From WVYX01 sp039586815 (lineage in GTDB: Bacteria > Gemmatimonadota > Gemmatimonadetes > Gemmatimonadales > GWC2-71-9): a stretch of 64,000 bases of DNA. Location of the stretch: NCBI GenBank assembly GCA_039586815.1, contig JBDHJR010000002.1, forward strand, positions 62,001 to 126,000, given 5' to 3'. The number at the start of each line of letters is the position of its first letter. The stretch's first letter is position 1. Below the pieces are notes generated by a model that worked only from the letters and a program-made list of their open reading frames with translations, had not been told where the DNA came from and made no database searches. Both the position numbers and the translations under genes were made by a program. This document shows, one piece after another, positions 16,339-24,070 of the stretch.

Positions 16339-17578
16339 GCTCGTCACCGTAGGGACGGAGCTCCTCCTCGGTTTCACCCTCGACACCAACTCAGCCGAAC
16401 TCGCCCGGGCTTTGGCCGAGGTGGGGGCGCGCGTGACGCGGAGCAGCTCGGTGGGTGACGATGAGGCGGAGATCCGGGCCGCGGTGGCCGGCTCTCTGGA
16501 GCGCACCGGCTTCGTCATACTGACGGGCGGGCTGGGCCCCACCAGCGATGACGTCACCAAGCGGGCCGTAGCGGGCCTGTTCGACGCGCCGCTCGAGCTG
16601 GACGAAGCCTACCTGGCCGAGATCGAGCGACGCTTCCGCAGCTTCCGGCGGGGCTCGGTGCCGGCCAGCAACCGGTCTCAGGCTGAGGTCCCTCGGGGCG
16701 CCGACGTGTTGCCCAACCCGCGGGGGACCGCCCCGGGGCTGTGGCTCTCCGGCCCGCCGGGGACGGCCGTGATGCTCCCGGGAGTGCCGCACGAGATGCG
16801 CGGCCTGCTGGAGCAGCACGTGCTGCCCCGGGTCGCGGCGCTGCTGAGCGAGAGGGGTGAGGTTCCCACCACCCGCTCGCGCACCCTGCGCACTACGGGA
16901 ATCACGGAGTCGGGCCTGCAGGATGCCCTGGGGGCGCTGGAGGGCGACCTGGCGCCCGTGAGGCTCGCCTACCTGCCCCAGGGCATCGGAGTGGACCTCA
17001 GGCTCACGGTGTGGGGCATGTCGCAGGCTGCGGCGGAGCGGGAGCTGGCTCGAGCCGCGGAGTTGCTGCTGCCGGCGCTGGGACACCGCTTCTACGGCGA
17101 GGGCGAGACCGATCTCGCCGCCGTGGTGCTGGATCGGCTGCGGGACCGTGCATGGACCCTGGCGGTGGCCGAGTCGTGCACCGGAGGCATGATCGGTGCC
17201 CGCCTGACCGCGATTGCGGGATCGTCGGACGTGTTTCGGGGCGGCGTGATCTGCTATGCCGACGAGTCCAAGGTCAGGGACCTGGGGGTGCCGGCGGAGC
17301 TGATCCAGGCCGAGGGAGCCGTGAGCGAGGCGGTGGCCCGGGCCATGGCCGAGGGAGTGGCGCGGCGCTTCGGGGCCGACGCGGCCATAGCCATTACGGG
17401 CGTCGCAGGACCGAGTGGGGGGAGCGAGGAGAAGCCCGTGGGAACAGTCTGTCTGGCCGTGCGGGCCGGCCAGCGGGAGCGCGTCGTGCAGCGGCGCTTC
17501 CCCGGGGGGAGGCGCGATGTGCGGCGCCGCAGCACTCAAGCCGGGCTTGATCTGCTGCGCCGCCTGGTTGAGAGTTGA
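16328..17578 (+). CDS. cinA: CinA family protein (nicotinamide-nucleotide amidase)
   Basis: A 416-residue two-domain protein. The N-terminal MoCF-like domain shows TVGTELLLGFTLDTNSAELA, ILTGGLGPTSDDVTKRA and the PGVPHEM motif. The C-terminal PncC-type domain, which deamidates NMN to nicotinate mononucleotide in NAD recycling, has AVAESCTGGMIGARLT, with the catalytic serine, and AITGVAGPSGGSEEKPVG. It overlaps the end of pgsA by 11 bases, so it is in the same operon. The name is historical; any competence link is unproven here. Confidence 0.95.
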   Translation: MDVELVTVGTELLLGFTLDTNSAELARALAEVGARVTRSSSVGDDEAEIRAAVAGSLERTGFVILTGGLGPTSDDVTKRAVAGLFDAPLELDEAYLAEIERRFRSFRRGSVPASNRSQAEVPRGADVLPNPRGTAPGLWLSGPPGTAVMLPGVPHEMRGLLEQHVLPRVAALLSERGEVPTTRSRTLRTTGITESGLQDALGALEGDLAPVRLAYLPQGIGVDLRLTVWGMSQAAAERELARAAELLLPALGHRFYGEGETDLAAVVLDRLRDRAWTLAVAESCTGGMIGARLTAIAGSSDVFRGGVICYADESKVRDLGVPAELIQAEGAVSEAVARAMAEGVARRFGADAAIAITGVAGPSGGSEEKPVGTVCLAVRAGQRERVVQRRFPGGRRDVRRRSTQAGLDLLRRLVES

Positions 17579-17629
17579 GCGACATGCCTGATCGGCAGAA
17601 CCCGTTGGTATGGATCTTGTTGAAAACGC

Positions 17630-17656
17630 TATCTTTTGGGGTGCCAAGAGCACCCT
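17630..17656 (+). promoter_or_regulatory. Possible -10 box and dyad before grpE
   Basis: TATCTT (17630-17635) matches the -10 form seen in the subtilase promoters. Just after it is a small dyad, GGGGTGC (17638-17644) and GCACCCT (17650-17656), around CAAGA. It is not the CIRCE heat-shock operator. Both lie before the ATG at 17667, which supports that start. Confidence 0.35.
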
Positions 17657-17666
17657 AGTGAGCGAT

Positions 17667-18284
17667 ATGCCAAAGCGGAAGAAGAAGACATTGAAGCCCA
17701 AGCAGACGCCCGAAGCGGCCGCCCCGGATGCTCCAACGGAGGAGCAGGCGGTCGCCGATGCCCCGGCTCCGCAGCCGGAGAAGGAGCCGGTGGTCCGGCT
17801 CGTCGAGCCCCCGGAGGAGGCCGTGCGCCGACTCGGTGGGGAGCTGGAGGAGCTGAACGACCGCCACCTCAGGCTGGCCGCCGAGTTCGACAACTACCGC
17901 AAGCGCATGATCAGGGAGCGGGCCGAGATGCGCGAGCGGGCGCAGGCCGAGCTGGTGCGGGACATGCTCGAGGCGATCGACGACCTGAACCGCGTAACCA
18001 GCATGGACCATGGTGAGGCCGGCGTGAAGGACGTGCTGGACGGCGTCGAGCTAGTGGAGCGCAAGCTGCACGCCGAGCTCGAGCGGCTGGGAGTCGAGCG
18101 GGTCGGTGCCGAGGGTGCGGTGTTCGATCCCAACAGCCACGAGGCGGTCGGGACGCTTCCGGCCAACAGCCCTGAGCTGGACGGCACGATCGCCGCTGTG
18201 CTGCAGCCGGGGTACCGCTTCGGCAGCGTGTTGCTGCGTCCGGCGCGCGTGAACGTTTTCATCGCGCTGGAGGGCGGGGCCTAG
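17667..18284 (+). CDS. grpE: Nucleotide exchange factor GrpE
   Basis: Releases ADP from DnaK to drive the chaperone cycle. The chosen start (MPKRKKKTL) gives 205 residues; an in-frame ATG at 17610 would lie before the predicted -10 box. A charged, Ala/Pro-rich N terminus (residues 1-60) precedes the long dimerisation helix (LGGELEELNDRHLRLAAEFDNYRKR), the four-helix bundle, and the C-terminal beta domain with VFDPNSHEAVG and TIAAVLQPGYRFGSVLLRPARVNV. The dnaJ start follows three bases after the stop. dnaK is not in the window. Confidence 0.93.
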   Translation: MPKRKKKTLKPKQTPEAAAPDAPTEEQAVADAPAPQPEKEPVVRLVEPPEEAVRRLGGELEELNDRHLRLAAEFDNYRKRMIRERAEMRERAQAELVRDMLEAIDDLNRVTSMDHGEAGVKDVLDGVELVERKLHAELERLGVERVGAEGAVFDPNSHEAVGTLPANSPELDGTIAAVLQPGYRFGSVLLRPARVNVFIALEGGA

Positions 18285-18287
18285 CCG

Positions 18288-19379
18288 ATGCCCGCGGTGA
18301 AGGACTACTACCAGGTGCTCGGCGTCTCCGAGAAGGCGGAGGAGGCGCAGATCAAGAAGGCGTACCGGGGCCTGGCCAAGCAGTACCATCCCGACGCCAA
18401 CCCGGGTGACTCCGCAGCGGCCGAGCGCTTCAAGGAGATCTCGGAGGCCTACTCCGTCCTGAGCGACACCAACAAGCGCAAGCAGTACGACACCATGCGC
18501 AAGTTCGGAGCGTTCGGTGGCGGCGGTGGGTTCTCGCAGCGCGGCGGTGCAGGAGCCGGCCAGGTGCGGTTCGAGGACATCGACTTCGGTGGGCTCGGGG
18601 GGTTGGGCGGGCTCGGCGATCTGTTCTCCTCCATCTTCGGCCGTGGCAAGAAGTCGGCGGCGGTGGAGCCGATAGAGGTCGTCGTGGAGATCCCGTTCCG
18701 TGTGGCGGCCCTGGGCGGGAAGGTGCCCGTGACTGTGGGGGTCACCGAGGCCTGTCCCACATGCGGTGGCTCCGGGGCGGCTCCCGGTGCCAAGGTGAGC
18801 GCCTGCCAGGAGTGCAAGGGCCGCGGCACGGTGACGTTCGGGCAGGGAGGCTTTGCCGTGCAGCGTCCCTGTCCGGCCTGCAGAGGCCGTGGCAAGGTGC
18901 CGAGCGAGCGCTGCTCCAAGTGCGCCGGCCAGGGCGAGGTCTCGGTCGACAAGCGTCTCATGGTGACCGTCCCGCCGGGCACGGACTCCGGTCAGAAAGT
19001 GCGGCTCAAGGGCCAGGGGCAGCGCAATCCAGACGGCGGGCCGCCGGGCGATCTGATGGTCACCTTCCAGGTGGAGGCCGACCGCTTCTTCCGCCGCGAG
19101 GGGCTGGATCTCCACTGCACCGTGCCGGTGAACGTGGCACAGGCGGCTCTCGGTACCAAGCTCAAGGTCCGCACCATCGAGGGGCGCAAGGTGGTGCTCA
19201 AGATCCCGGCCGGCACCCAGCCGGGGCGGAAGTTCCGCATCAAGGGACAGGGGATCGAGAAGAACAAGCGGCGTGGCGATCAGTTCGTCGAGATCGAGGT
19301 CACGGTTCCCGGCAAGCTGAACGCGAAGCAGGAAGCGAAGCTGAAGGAGTTTGCCGACGAGGTGGGTCTGCCCTACTAG
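18288..19379 (+). CDS. dnaJ: Chaperone protein DnaJ
   Basis: The J-domain co-chaperone that delivers substrates to DnaK. The 363 residues contain the J domain with HPD (YYQVLGVSEKAEEAQIKKAY to QYHPDANPG), a Gly/Phe-rich linker (FGAFGGGGGFSQRGG), four CxxCxGxG zinc repeats (CPTCGGSG, CQECKGRG, CPACRGRG, CSKCAGQG) and two beta-barrel substrate domains. It follows grpE within the same transcript. It is convergent with the next gene, only six bases apart. Confidence 0.95.
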   Translation: MPAVKDYYQVLGVSEKAEEAQIKKAYRGLAKQYHPDANPGDSAAAERFKEISEAYSVLSDTNKRKQYDTMRKFGAFGGGGGFSQRGGAGAGQVRFEDIDFGGLGGLGGLGDLFSSIFGRGKKSAAVEPIEVVVEIPFRVAALGGKVPVTVGVTEACPTCGGSGAAPGAKVSACQECKGRGTVTFGQGGFAVQRPCPACRGRGKVPSERCSKCAGQGEVSVDKRLMVTVPPGTDSGQKVRLKGQGQRNPDGGPPGDLMVTFQVEADRFFRREGLDLHCTVPVNVAQAALGTKLKVRTIEGRKVVLKIPAGTQPGRKFRIKGQGIEKNKRRGDQFVEIEVTVPGKLNAKQEAKLKEFADEVGLPY

Positions 19380-19385
19380 TCCGGC

Positions 19386-20189
19386 TCAGTCTCCAATCCA
19401 GCGGGCCGTGCTGTCCGGCCTGGTTTCCCCCAAGCGCTCGACCACGAATGTGGCCGTCGCCCCCGGCTCCGACCAGCGAATCACCTCTCCCGTCGTGGGC
19501 GACAGCGTGAAGCTGCGGAACGTGTTGCGCAGCGCCTCGCCCGCCAGCACGTGAATCCGGCCCTGCCCGTCCACCGCGACGTCGGTGACGTACACGCCCT
19601 CGGCCCAGTCCCAGGGTTGCCGCCAGCGGATGTTGCCCTGGGCGTTGTACAGGGTGACGGCCCGGCCCGGGGCGGCGTGCAGCACGCCTCCCAGCGCGGC
19701 CACCAGCAGGCCCGTGCGGTCGCTCGGCTCCACCAGTGCGAACGTGGTCGCGGAATCAGGCCCCACGGAAACGAGGCGCTGATCCGTGGCCTCCACCACG
19801 ATCCTCCCGTCCGGCAGCACGGCGAACTGGTGTGAAGCGGCGGCCACCTCCTGTACCGCAATTCGCCGCTCGAAGTCCCACTGCCCCGAGAACACCACGA
19901 CCGAGGCCGTGCCTTCTTCCGCGTCGGACACGTACCACCGTCCGTCCATTTCCTGGATGTGATGCGGGCTCAACAGGGTGTTCGTGCCGCGGCGGTAGAC
20001 GGCGCCGGAGCGCCGGTCCCGCACTACGATCTCGGAGGTGCCCTGACGTGTAAAGGCGAGCAGTGAGTCGCCCGAAGCGGCCACTGCTCGCCCATCGATG
20101 AAGATCAGCATCTCCGACGGCCCTGGCGCGTCGCACGCCGCCACGAGGGCAACTGCGAGCGCGCCGAGAGCCGGTCGAAGTGCTTTCAC
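19386..20189 (-). CDS. Putative lipoprotein with a beta-propeller-like body
   Basis: A 267-residue exported protein. A GTG start one base after the upstream gene's stop gives a short signal ending in the lipobox LVAAC, so it is probably a lipoprotein. The remainder consists of repeated short beta strands with small turn motifs (FAVLPDGRIVVEATDQRLV, VTDVAVDGQGRIHVLAG), reminiscent of NHL or SMP-30 propellers. There is no clear catalytic signature. The one-base gap to the gene at 20191-21270 means the pair is translationally coupled and probably works together. Confidence 0.7.
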   Translation of the reverse strand: MKALRPALGALAVALVAACDAPGPSEMLIFIDGRAVAASGDSLLAFTRQGTSEIVVRDRRSGAVYRRGTNTLLSPHHIQEMDGRWYVSDAEEGTASVVVFSGQWDFERRIAVQEVAAASHQFAVLPDGRIVVEATDQRLVSVGPDSATTFALVEPSDRTGLLVAALGGVLHAAPGRAVTLYNAQGNIRWRQPWDWAEGVYVTDVAVDGQGRIHVLAGEALRNTFRSFTLSPTTGEVIRWSEPGATATFVVERLGETRPDSTARWIGD

Positions 20190-20190
20190 G

Positions 20191-21270
20191 CTACAGCGCG
20201 TACGCCGGGATCTGGAGAACCAGGAATGCCGGCACCAGCAGATGGTCGAATGAGTCCAGGAAGCCGAACACCGACTCGAACATCTCCGCCAGCGCGTGGA
20301 GCTGCTCGCCAGTGAGCGGGTTGCCCTGGCCGTCCTCGAACACCGGGTTGTCGCCGTTTCCGGAAATCTCCACCACCAGTGCCCCGTTGTGGGTCACGGT
20401 ACCAGCGATTGCCGTCTCGCTGCCCGAGACGTTGAACACCACGGTGTGCTCTCCATGCACCACCGTGAGGACGACGCCCATGGTACCCGCGAGACCGTCG
20501 GCGTTCACCACGAGGTGCACGCTGGGGTTCATGTCGCCGGTGTAGATCAGGTAGTCGATCGTGGCCTGCTCCGCATCCGGCGTCAGGCTCACCGACAACT
20601 CGAAGTTGACCGTCGTCAAGCCGTCAGATACGAAGCCGTCTGCGCTGAACGTCACGGTGGAGGTCGTGACCGAGGCGCTGGCCACATAGTCCAGCACCGT
20701 GGTCGAGCCCATTACGGCCTCGATCCGTACCGCGTCGGCCGACGGAGTCGACACGTCGGTCAACTCGACGTAGCCGACGTAGGTCAGCGGATCCACGATC
20801 TGGTGGAACAACGGGTCCACCGCGTACAGGCTGATACGGACGCCGTCGGCTGGGGCATCGGTCGAATCAGGGGCGATCTCGTACGCGCCCGCGACCGTGT
20901 TGTAGACCCACGTGGTGCCGAGATAGTTGGCCGGGAACAGCACCTCGGCCACCGTCGGATCGAATGGCAGCGCCTGCATCGCGGAGAGGCGCGCGGCGCT
21001 CCAGTCGCCCGGGTTCCACGGGGCGGTGGGCAGCGTCGCCGTCATGGGGGCGGCCGCAAACTGCGGGAAATGCTCGCCCATCACGGACATGCTCCGCACC
21101 GCTTCGTTGCTCTCGATTGCCTCGTAAATGCCCGCGGCCGCCTGACCGGTCAGGACCGCGTCGAAGTCCTCTCCCGGTGAGACGGAATCACTGCAGCCCG
21201 TGACCGCGAAGACCGCGAGCGCGGCCAGGGCCAGGAGGCTGCGGCGGGACTTAGGGGAATGGGTGGTCAT
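20191..21270 (-). CDS. Putative lipoprotein of unknown function
   Basis: A 359-residue exported protein. The start at 21270 is preceded by GAGGGAG; a longer upstream open frame lacks a signal. The leader RRSLLALAALAVFAVTGCSDS has a lipobox (VTGC). The mature part is rich in Thr, Val, Ser and Asp, with regular beta-strand patterns (VNFELSVSLTPDAEQ, TVVFNVSGSETAIAG, ALVVEISGNGDNPVF) suggesting an all-beta surface domain. I do not recognise the family. It is the first gene of a two-lipoprotein unit; the 167 bases upstream of its start hold no other gene and probably its promoter. Confidence 0.75.
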   Translation of the reverse strand: MTTHSPKSRRSLLALAALAVFAVTGCSDSVSPGEDFDAVLTGQAAAGIYEAIESNEAVRSMSVMGEHFPQFAAAPMTATLPTAPWNPGDWSAARLSAMQALPFDPTVAEVLFPANYLGTTWVYNTVAGAYEIAPDSTDAPADGVRISLYAVDPLFHQIVDPLTYVGYVELTDVSTPSADAVRIEAVMGSTTVLDYVASASVTTSTVTFSADGFVSDGLTTVNFELSVSLTPDAEQATIDYLIYTGDMNPSVHLVVNADGLAGTMGVVLTVVHGEHTVVFNVSGSETAIAGTVTHNGALVVEISGNGDNPVFEDGQGNPLTGEQLHALAEMFESVFGFLDSFDHLLVPAFLVLQIPAYAL

Positions 21271-21437
21271 GTTGGTCTCCCTCGAATTGTACCCGTCGGT
21301 TAGAAAACCGCGGAGCGAGTCGAGTGTGTGACGCAGGTCACGTTCTCCCGCTCCGTATCTGGGTGCCAATCTAGGGGCCAACGCCTCACGCCTCTGTGAC
21401 GCCGCCCACCCGGGCGATGTGCCTCGTGCACGCTCCC

Positions 21438-21764
21438 TCAACCCTTGGGTTGATCGTGCATGTCGACGGCCTGGCGGCCGCCCGTGGTGAGGTCTTCCTT
21501 GAGGCGCTCGAAGTTCCATTGGACGGCATTGAGGATCACGGACGCGATGGCGCAGAGCAGCGCGAAGGCCGCCGCGATCGCCGTGGCGAACCACAGCACC
21601 GCCTCGAGCGAGAGCGCCCGCACGTTGGCCAGCATCAGTACGAAGGCGCAGACGATGAGGTACAGCGCGTACCGCTGCATGCGGTTGGCCAGGACGGCCG
21701 GGGGGATTACGAACTTCCGCGGAATCACGATTCCGGGCGCAGCTTCCACACTGGGCCGCTCCAT
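21438..21764 (-). CDS. Small two-helix membrane protein, copy A
   Basis: A 108-residue protein starting at 21764 after a good GGGAGGAG site. It begins with an amphipathic region (GIVIPRKFVIPPAVLANRMQRYA), followed by two transmembrane helices (LYLIVCAFVLMLANVRAL and the LWFATAIAAAFALLCAIASV region), and ends in a charged tail. It is clearly paralogous to the next gene (21964-22254). No known family was recognised. The flanking DNA shows it arose by a tandem duplication that included the beginning of the yjbQ-family gene. Confidence 0.72.
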   Translation of the reverse strand: MERPSVEAAPGIVIPRKFVIPPAVLANRMQRYALYLIVCAFVLMLANVRALSLEAVLWFATAIAAAFALLCAIASVILNAVQWNFERLKEDLTTGGRQAVDMHDQPKG

Positions 21765-21922
21765 GGTCTCCTCCCTGTACGATCCGAGTCCCCGAGCGAT
21801 TGCTGCCCAAACGTCTGGCGTACCTGCCGGTCCGTCAACCCTGCGGTGGCAGGCCGGCGATCGCCCATGTACTGTCCGGCGACCGCGAAGATCGCGCGCC
21901 CGGCGGACGGAGGATGTGAGAC

Positions 21923-21967
21923 ATGCCACTGGCGCGGCGCTGGTCCTTGAGCTCGCAGCCCGTCTAG
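21923..21967 (+). pseudogene. Truncated 5' remnant of the yjbQ-family gene
   Basis: The ribosome site and ATG are identical to those at 22410, and the frame reads MPLARRWSLSSQPV before a stop at 21965-21967. The intact gene reads MPLARSWSFTL. The remnant runs directly into the 3' end of membrane gene copy B, so it marks the junction of the tandem duplication. It could still be translated as a 14-residue peptide. Confidence 0.65.
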
Positions 21968-22254
21968 CGGCTGGTGGCGATATCCTCCGTCGGCTGCTCG
22001 GATCTCCACTGGATGGCGTGCAGGATCACCGCGGTCACGCCGCAGAGCAGCGCGAAGGCGGCCGCCATCGCCGTGGCGAACCAGAGCAGCGTCTCGAGCG
22101 ACACTGCCCGCATATTGGCAAGCATCAGCGCAAAACAACATAAGATCAGGTAGACCGCGTAGCGCTGCATGCGCTTGGCCAGGGTACCCGGGGGGATTGC
22201 GAACTTCCGCGGAATCACGATGCCTGATACCGCTTCCAAGCCGACCTGCTGCAT
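21964..22254 (-). CDS. Small two-helix membrane protein, copy B
   Basis: A 96-residue paralogue of the protein at 21438-21764. GAGGAGG lies five bases before the start at 22254. It shares GIVIPRKFAIPP, LAKRMQRYAVYLIL and LLWFATAMAAAFALL with copy A, while the N-terminal seven residues and the tail differ. The conserved IPRKF-IPP block just before the first helix is the most distinctive feature. No known family was recognised. It is divergent from the yjbQ-family gene, with 155 bases between the starts. Confidence 0.75.
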   Translation of the reverse strand: MQQVGLEAVSGIVIPRKFAIPPGTLAKRMQRYAVYLILCCFALMLANMRAVSLETLLWFATAMAAAFALLCGVTAVILHAIQWRSEQPTEDIATSR

Positions 22255-22409
22255 TAGAACCTCCTCAAAACGATTGATATCTCCGGGCGACGCCGGCCCC
22301 GGCCGCTGCCGCGCCCTGGGGCGCGTCGACCCCATGGTGGCCGCCCGCCCGCCCGTGTATTCTGCGACGACACCAATATTGCATGCCCGCCCGACGGAGG
22401 ATGTGAGAC

Positions 22410-22826
22410 ATGCCACTGGCACGCAGCTGGTCGTTCACTCTGGCGGAGGAGTACGGGGACCGGAACATCTCCCCTGAGGTGGAGGCGCTGGTACGGGACT
22501 CCGGGGTCCAAACGGGGGTCGTGACGGTGCACCTGACGGGCTCGACCGGGGCCATCACGACCATCGAGTACGAGCCCGGAGCGCTCCAGGACCTGCGGCG
22601 GGCGCTGGACCAGATCGCGCCGCCCACCCTGGACTACGCGCACAATGCGGCGTACGGCGATGGCAACGGGTTCTCCCACGTGCGGTCGGCGCTCCTCAAG
22701 ACCAGCATCGCCGTCCCCGTAATAGAGGGAAAGCTGCAGCTCGGCACCTGGCAGGAGATCCTGCTGCTCAACCTCGACAACCGCAAGCGGACGCGGGAGG
22801 TGGTAGGGGTCGTGGTGGGGGAGTGA
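22410..22826 (+). CDS. YjbQ family protein (UPF0047)
   Basis: A 138-residue protein of the YjbQ/UPF0047 family. The signature is in the second half: DGNGFSHVRSALLKTSIAVP, then VIEGKLQLGTWQEILLLNLDN, where conserved histidine and glutamine residues line the presumed active site. Some family members have been reported to have a secondary thiamine-phosphate synthase activity; the physiological reaction is uncertain. The ribosome site is GGAGG nine bases upstream. The 5' end of this gene is duplicated at 21906. Confidence 0.9.
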   Translation: MPLARSWSFTLAEEYGDRNISPEVEALVRDSGVQTGVVTVHLTGSTGAITTIEYEPGALQDLRRALDQIAPPTLDYAHNAAYGDGNGFSHVRSALLKTSIAVPVIEGKLQLGTWQEILLLNLDNRKRTREVVGVVVGE

Positions 22827-22832
22827 CGCCCC

Positions 22833-23228
22833 TCAGGAGCCGTCGCGCTTGGTGTGCCGGGTGTGGGGCGACCACACCTCCACCTTGCGGTTGCCGATGA
22901 AGGCGTTGGCGGCCCATCCCGTCAACCCGACGATCAAGGACCCGAGGATCGCCGATCCCAGGCCTTCCAGGTGAAATGGGGGCATCACCCAGGACACGAG
23001 CAGCAGCATCGCGCCGTTCACCACGAAGAGGAACAGCCCCAGCGTCACGAACGTGAGTGGGAAGGTGAGGAACACGACCACGGGGCGTACGAAGGCATTT
23101 ACCACACCGAGAAGCAACGCCGCGACCCACAGCGCCATCACCCCCTCGAAATACATCCCGTCGAGTATGGTGTCGGCCATCCACAGGCCGAAGGCCGTGA
23201 CGAACAGACGTGCCAGGAAGCCGCGCAT
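22833..23228 (-). CDS. Phage holin family (superfamily IV) membrane protein
   Basis: A 131-residue protein with four hydrophobic helices. It matches the phage holin family 4 superfamily 2 domain: LLGVVNAFVRPVVVFLTFPL and then TFVTLGLFLFVVNGAMLLL. Despite the name, chromosomal members are common and no phage genes are nearby. The function is unknown. The tail is basic and hydrophilic. It is convergent with the YjbQ gene, six bases apart. Confidence 0.88.
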   Translation of the reverse strand: MRGFLARLFVTAFGLWMADTILDGMYFEGVMALWVAALLLGVVNAFVRPVVVFLTFPLTFVTLGLFLFVVNGAMLLLVSWVMPPFHLEGLGSAILGSLIVGLTGWAANAFIGNRKVEVWSPHTRHTKRDGS

Positions 23229-23275
23229 ATCTGTTAATCCCTATCGAGGCTGCGGGTTGGGAAGTTTCACCGCTG

Positions 23276-23704
23276 TCACGCGAACACCGTGGTGTCGACC
23301 ATGTCCACGCCGTTGGCCAGCGTCTTGTGCACCGGACAGCGCTGCACGATCTGGGCGAGCCGCTGTCGCTGCGCCTCATCGAAGTCCCCCACAATCTGCA
23401 CGCGGCTGGTGATCTGATCGATGAGCCCCTTCTTGGGCTCCTCGCAGTTCCGGCAGTCGTCCGCATGGACGCGGCCGTGCTCGTACGTGGCGGTGACCGA
23501 CTTGAGGGGGATCTGCTTGTGGCGGCAGTAAAGCGCCAGCGTCACGAGGGTGCAGCCCGCGAGGGCGCCCACCAGGAGATCGTAGGGTGTGGGGCCTATG
23601 TCGTTGCCGCCCGCCTGCGGCGGCTCGTCGGCGCGCCACGTGTGGCGTCCGTTGGAGATCGTCACTTCCGTTCCCGAAGTGAGCTCGGCGACGATTCTGG
23701 TCAT
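23276..23704 (-). CDS. OsmC family peroxiredoxin-like protein
   Basis: A 142-residue OsmC-fold protein. The two reactive cysteines expected of the family are in GALAGCTLVTLALY (first) and VQRCPVHKTLANG (second), which suggests reduction of organic hydroperoxides. TPYDLLVGALAGC is diagnostic. There is also a HADDCRNCEE stretch seen in a subset of family members. The start overlaps the stop of the upstream gene by four bases (ATGA), giving translational coupling downstream of mnmA. Confidence 0.9.
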   Translation of the reverse strand: MTRIVAELTSGTEVTISNGRHTWRADEPPQAGGNDIGPTPYDLLVGALAGCTLVTLALYCRHKQIPLKSVTATYEHGRVHADDCRNCEEPKKGLIDQITSRVQIVGDFDEAQRQRLAQIVQRCPVHKTLANGVDMVDTTVFA

Positions 23705-24060
23705 GCGAGGTTGGGGAGAGTCTCGAGGATCTTGTCGTGGACCTCGGGCCCCGCGGCCTCGCGCACCGCGCTCCCCGCGATGGAGAGGAGTTGCTCGATC
23801 TGCTCGTCGCTGAAACCGGCGTTGACCAGGATGCGGCGCAGCGCCCGGGGCTTGGCGATGGCCAGTATCTCCCCCGTCCAATGGGCTGAGAGGGGTGCAC
23901 CCACCATCCACTCGCCCAGGTCGGGGAAGGCCTCGGCCACGGCCCCGAACGTCTTGGCGTCCAAGGCCATGCGGATGGCGAGGAACACGGCTCCCAGGCC
24001 GTTGGCTGCCTTGCCCTCGTCCACGCCAACTTCGTCTGCCACTCGCTTGACCAGATCCAC
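23701..24060 (-). CDS. Helical DUF2780/DUF2267-like protein
   Basis: About 119 residues with a predicted all-helical fold. I chose GTG 24060, which has AGGAG seven bases before it; a longer frame to 24099 would overlap the end of mnmA. The pattern VDEGKAANGLGAVFLAIRM and FGAVAEAFPDLGEWM recalls DUF2780/DUF2267 helical repeats, where pairs of short helices end in a conserved Pro. The assignment is by pattern only. It sits between mnmA and the osmC-like gene in one operon. Confidence 0.65.
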   Translation of the reverse strand: MDLVKRVADEVGVDEGKAANGLGAVFLAIRMALDAKTFGAVAEAFPDLGEWMVGAPLSAHWTGEILAIAKPRALRRILVNAGFSDEQIEQLLSIAGSAVREAAGPEVHDKILETLPNLA

Positions 24061-24070
24061 CGCCACTCTC

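Larger units (their letters stand above)
21438..22445. repeat. Tandem duplication of membrane gene, intergenic region and yjbQ start
   Basis: Two copies of a unit of about 500 bases. Copy A is 21438 to about 21950, copy B is 21964 to about 22445. Each contains a reverse-strand small membrane gene, a divergent intergenic region, and the start of a forward gene. A 28-base identical block including the ribosome site and first codons of that gene occurs at 21906-21933 and 22393-22420. Coding parts remain alignable; most of the intergenic parts have diverged. Confidence 0.75.

Noticed and set aside
17638..17656. CIRCE heat-shock operator before grpE
   Set aside because: The dyad GGGGTGC-N5-GCACCCT lacks the CIRCE consensus (TTAGCACTC-N9-GAGTGCTAA). 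It is listed only as a possible local structure.
22833..23228. Phage remnant suggested by the holin-family gene
   Set aside because: No lysin, structural or integrase genes are nearby, and chromosomal members of this family are common.
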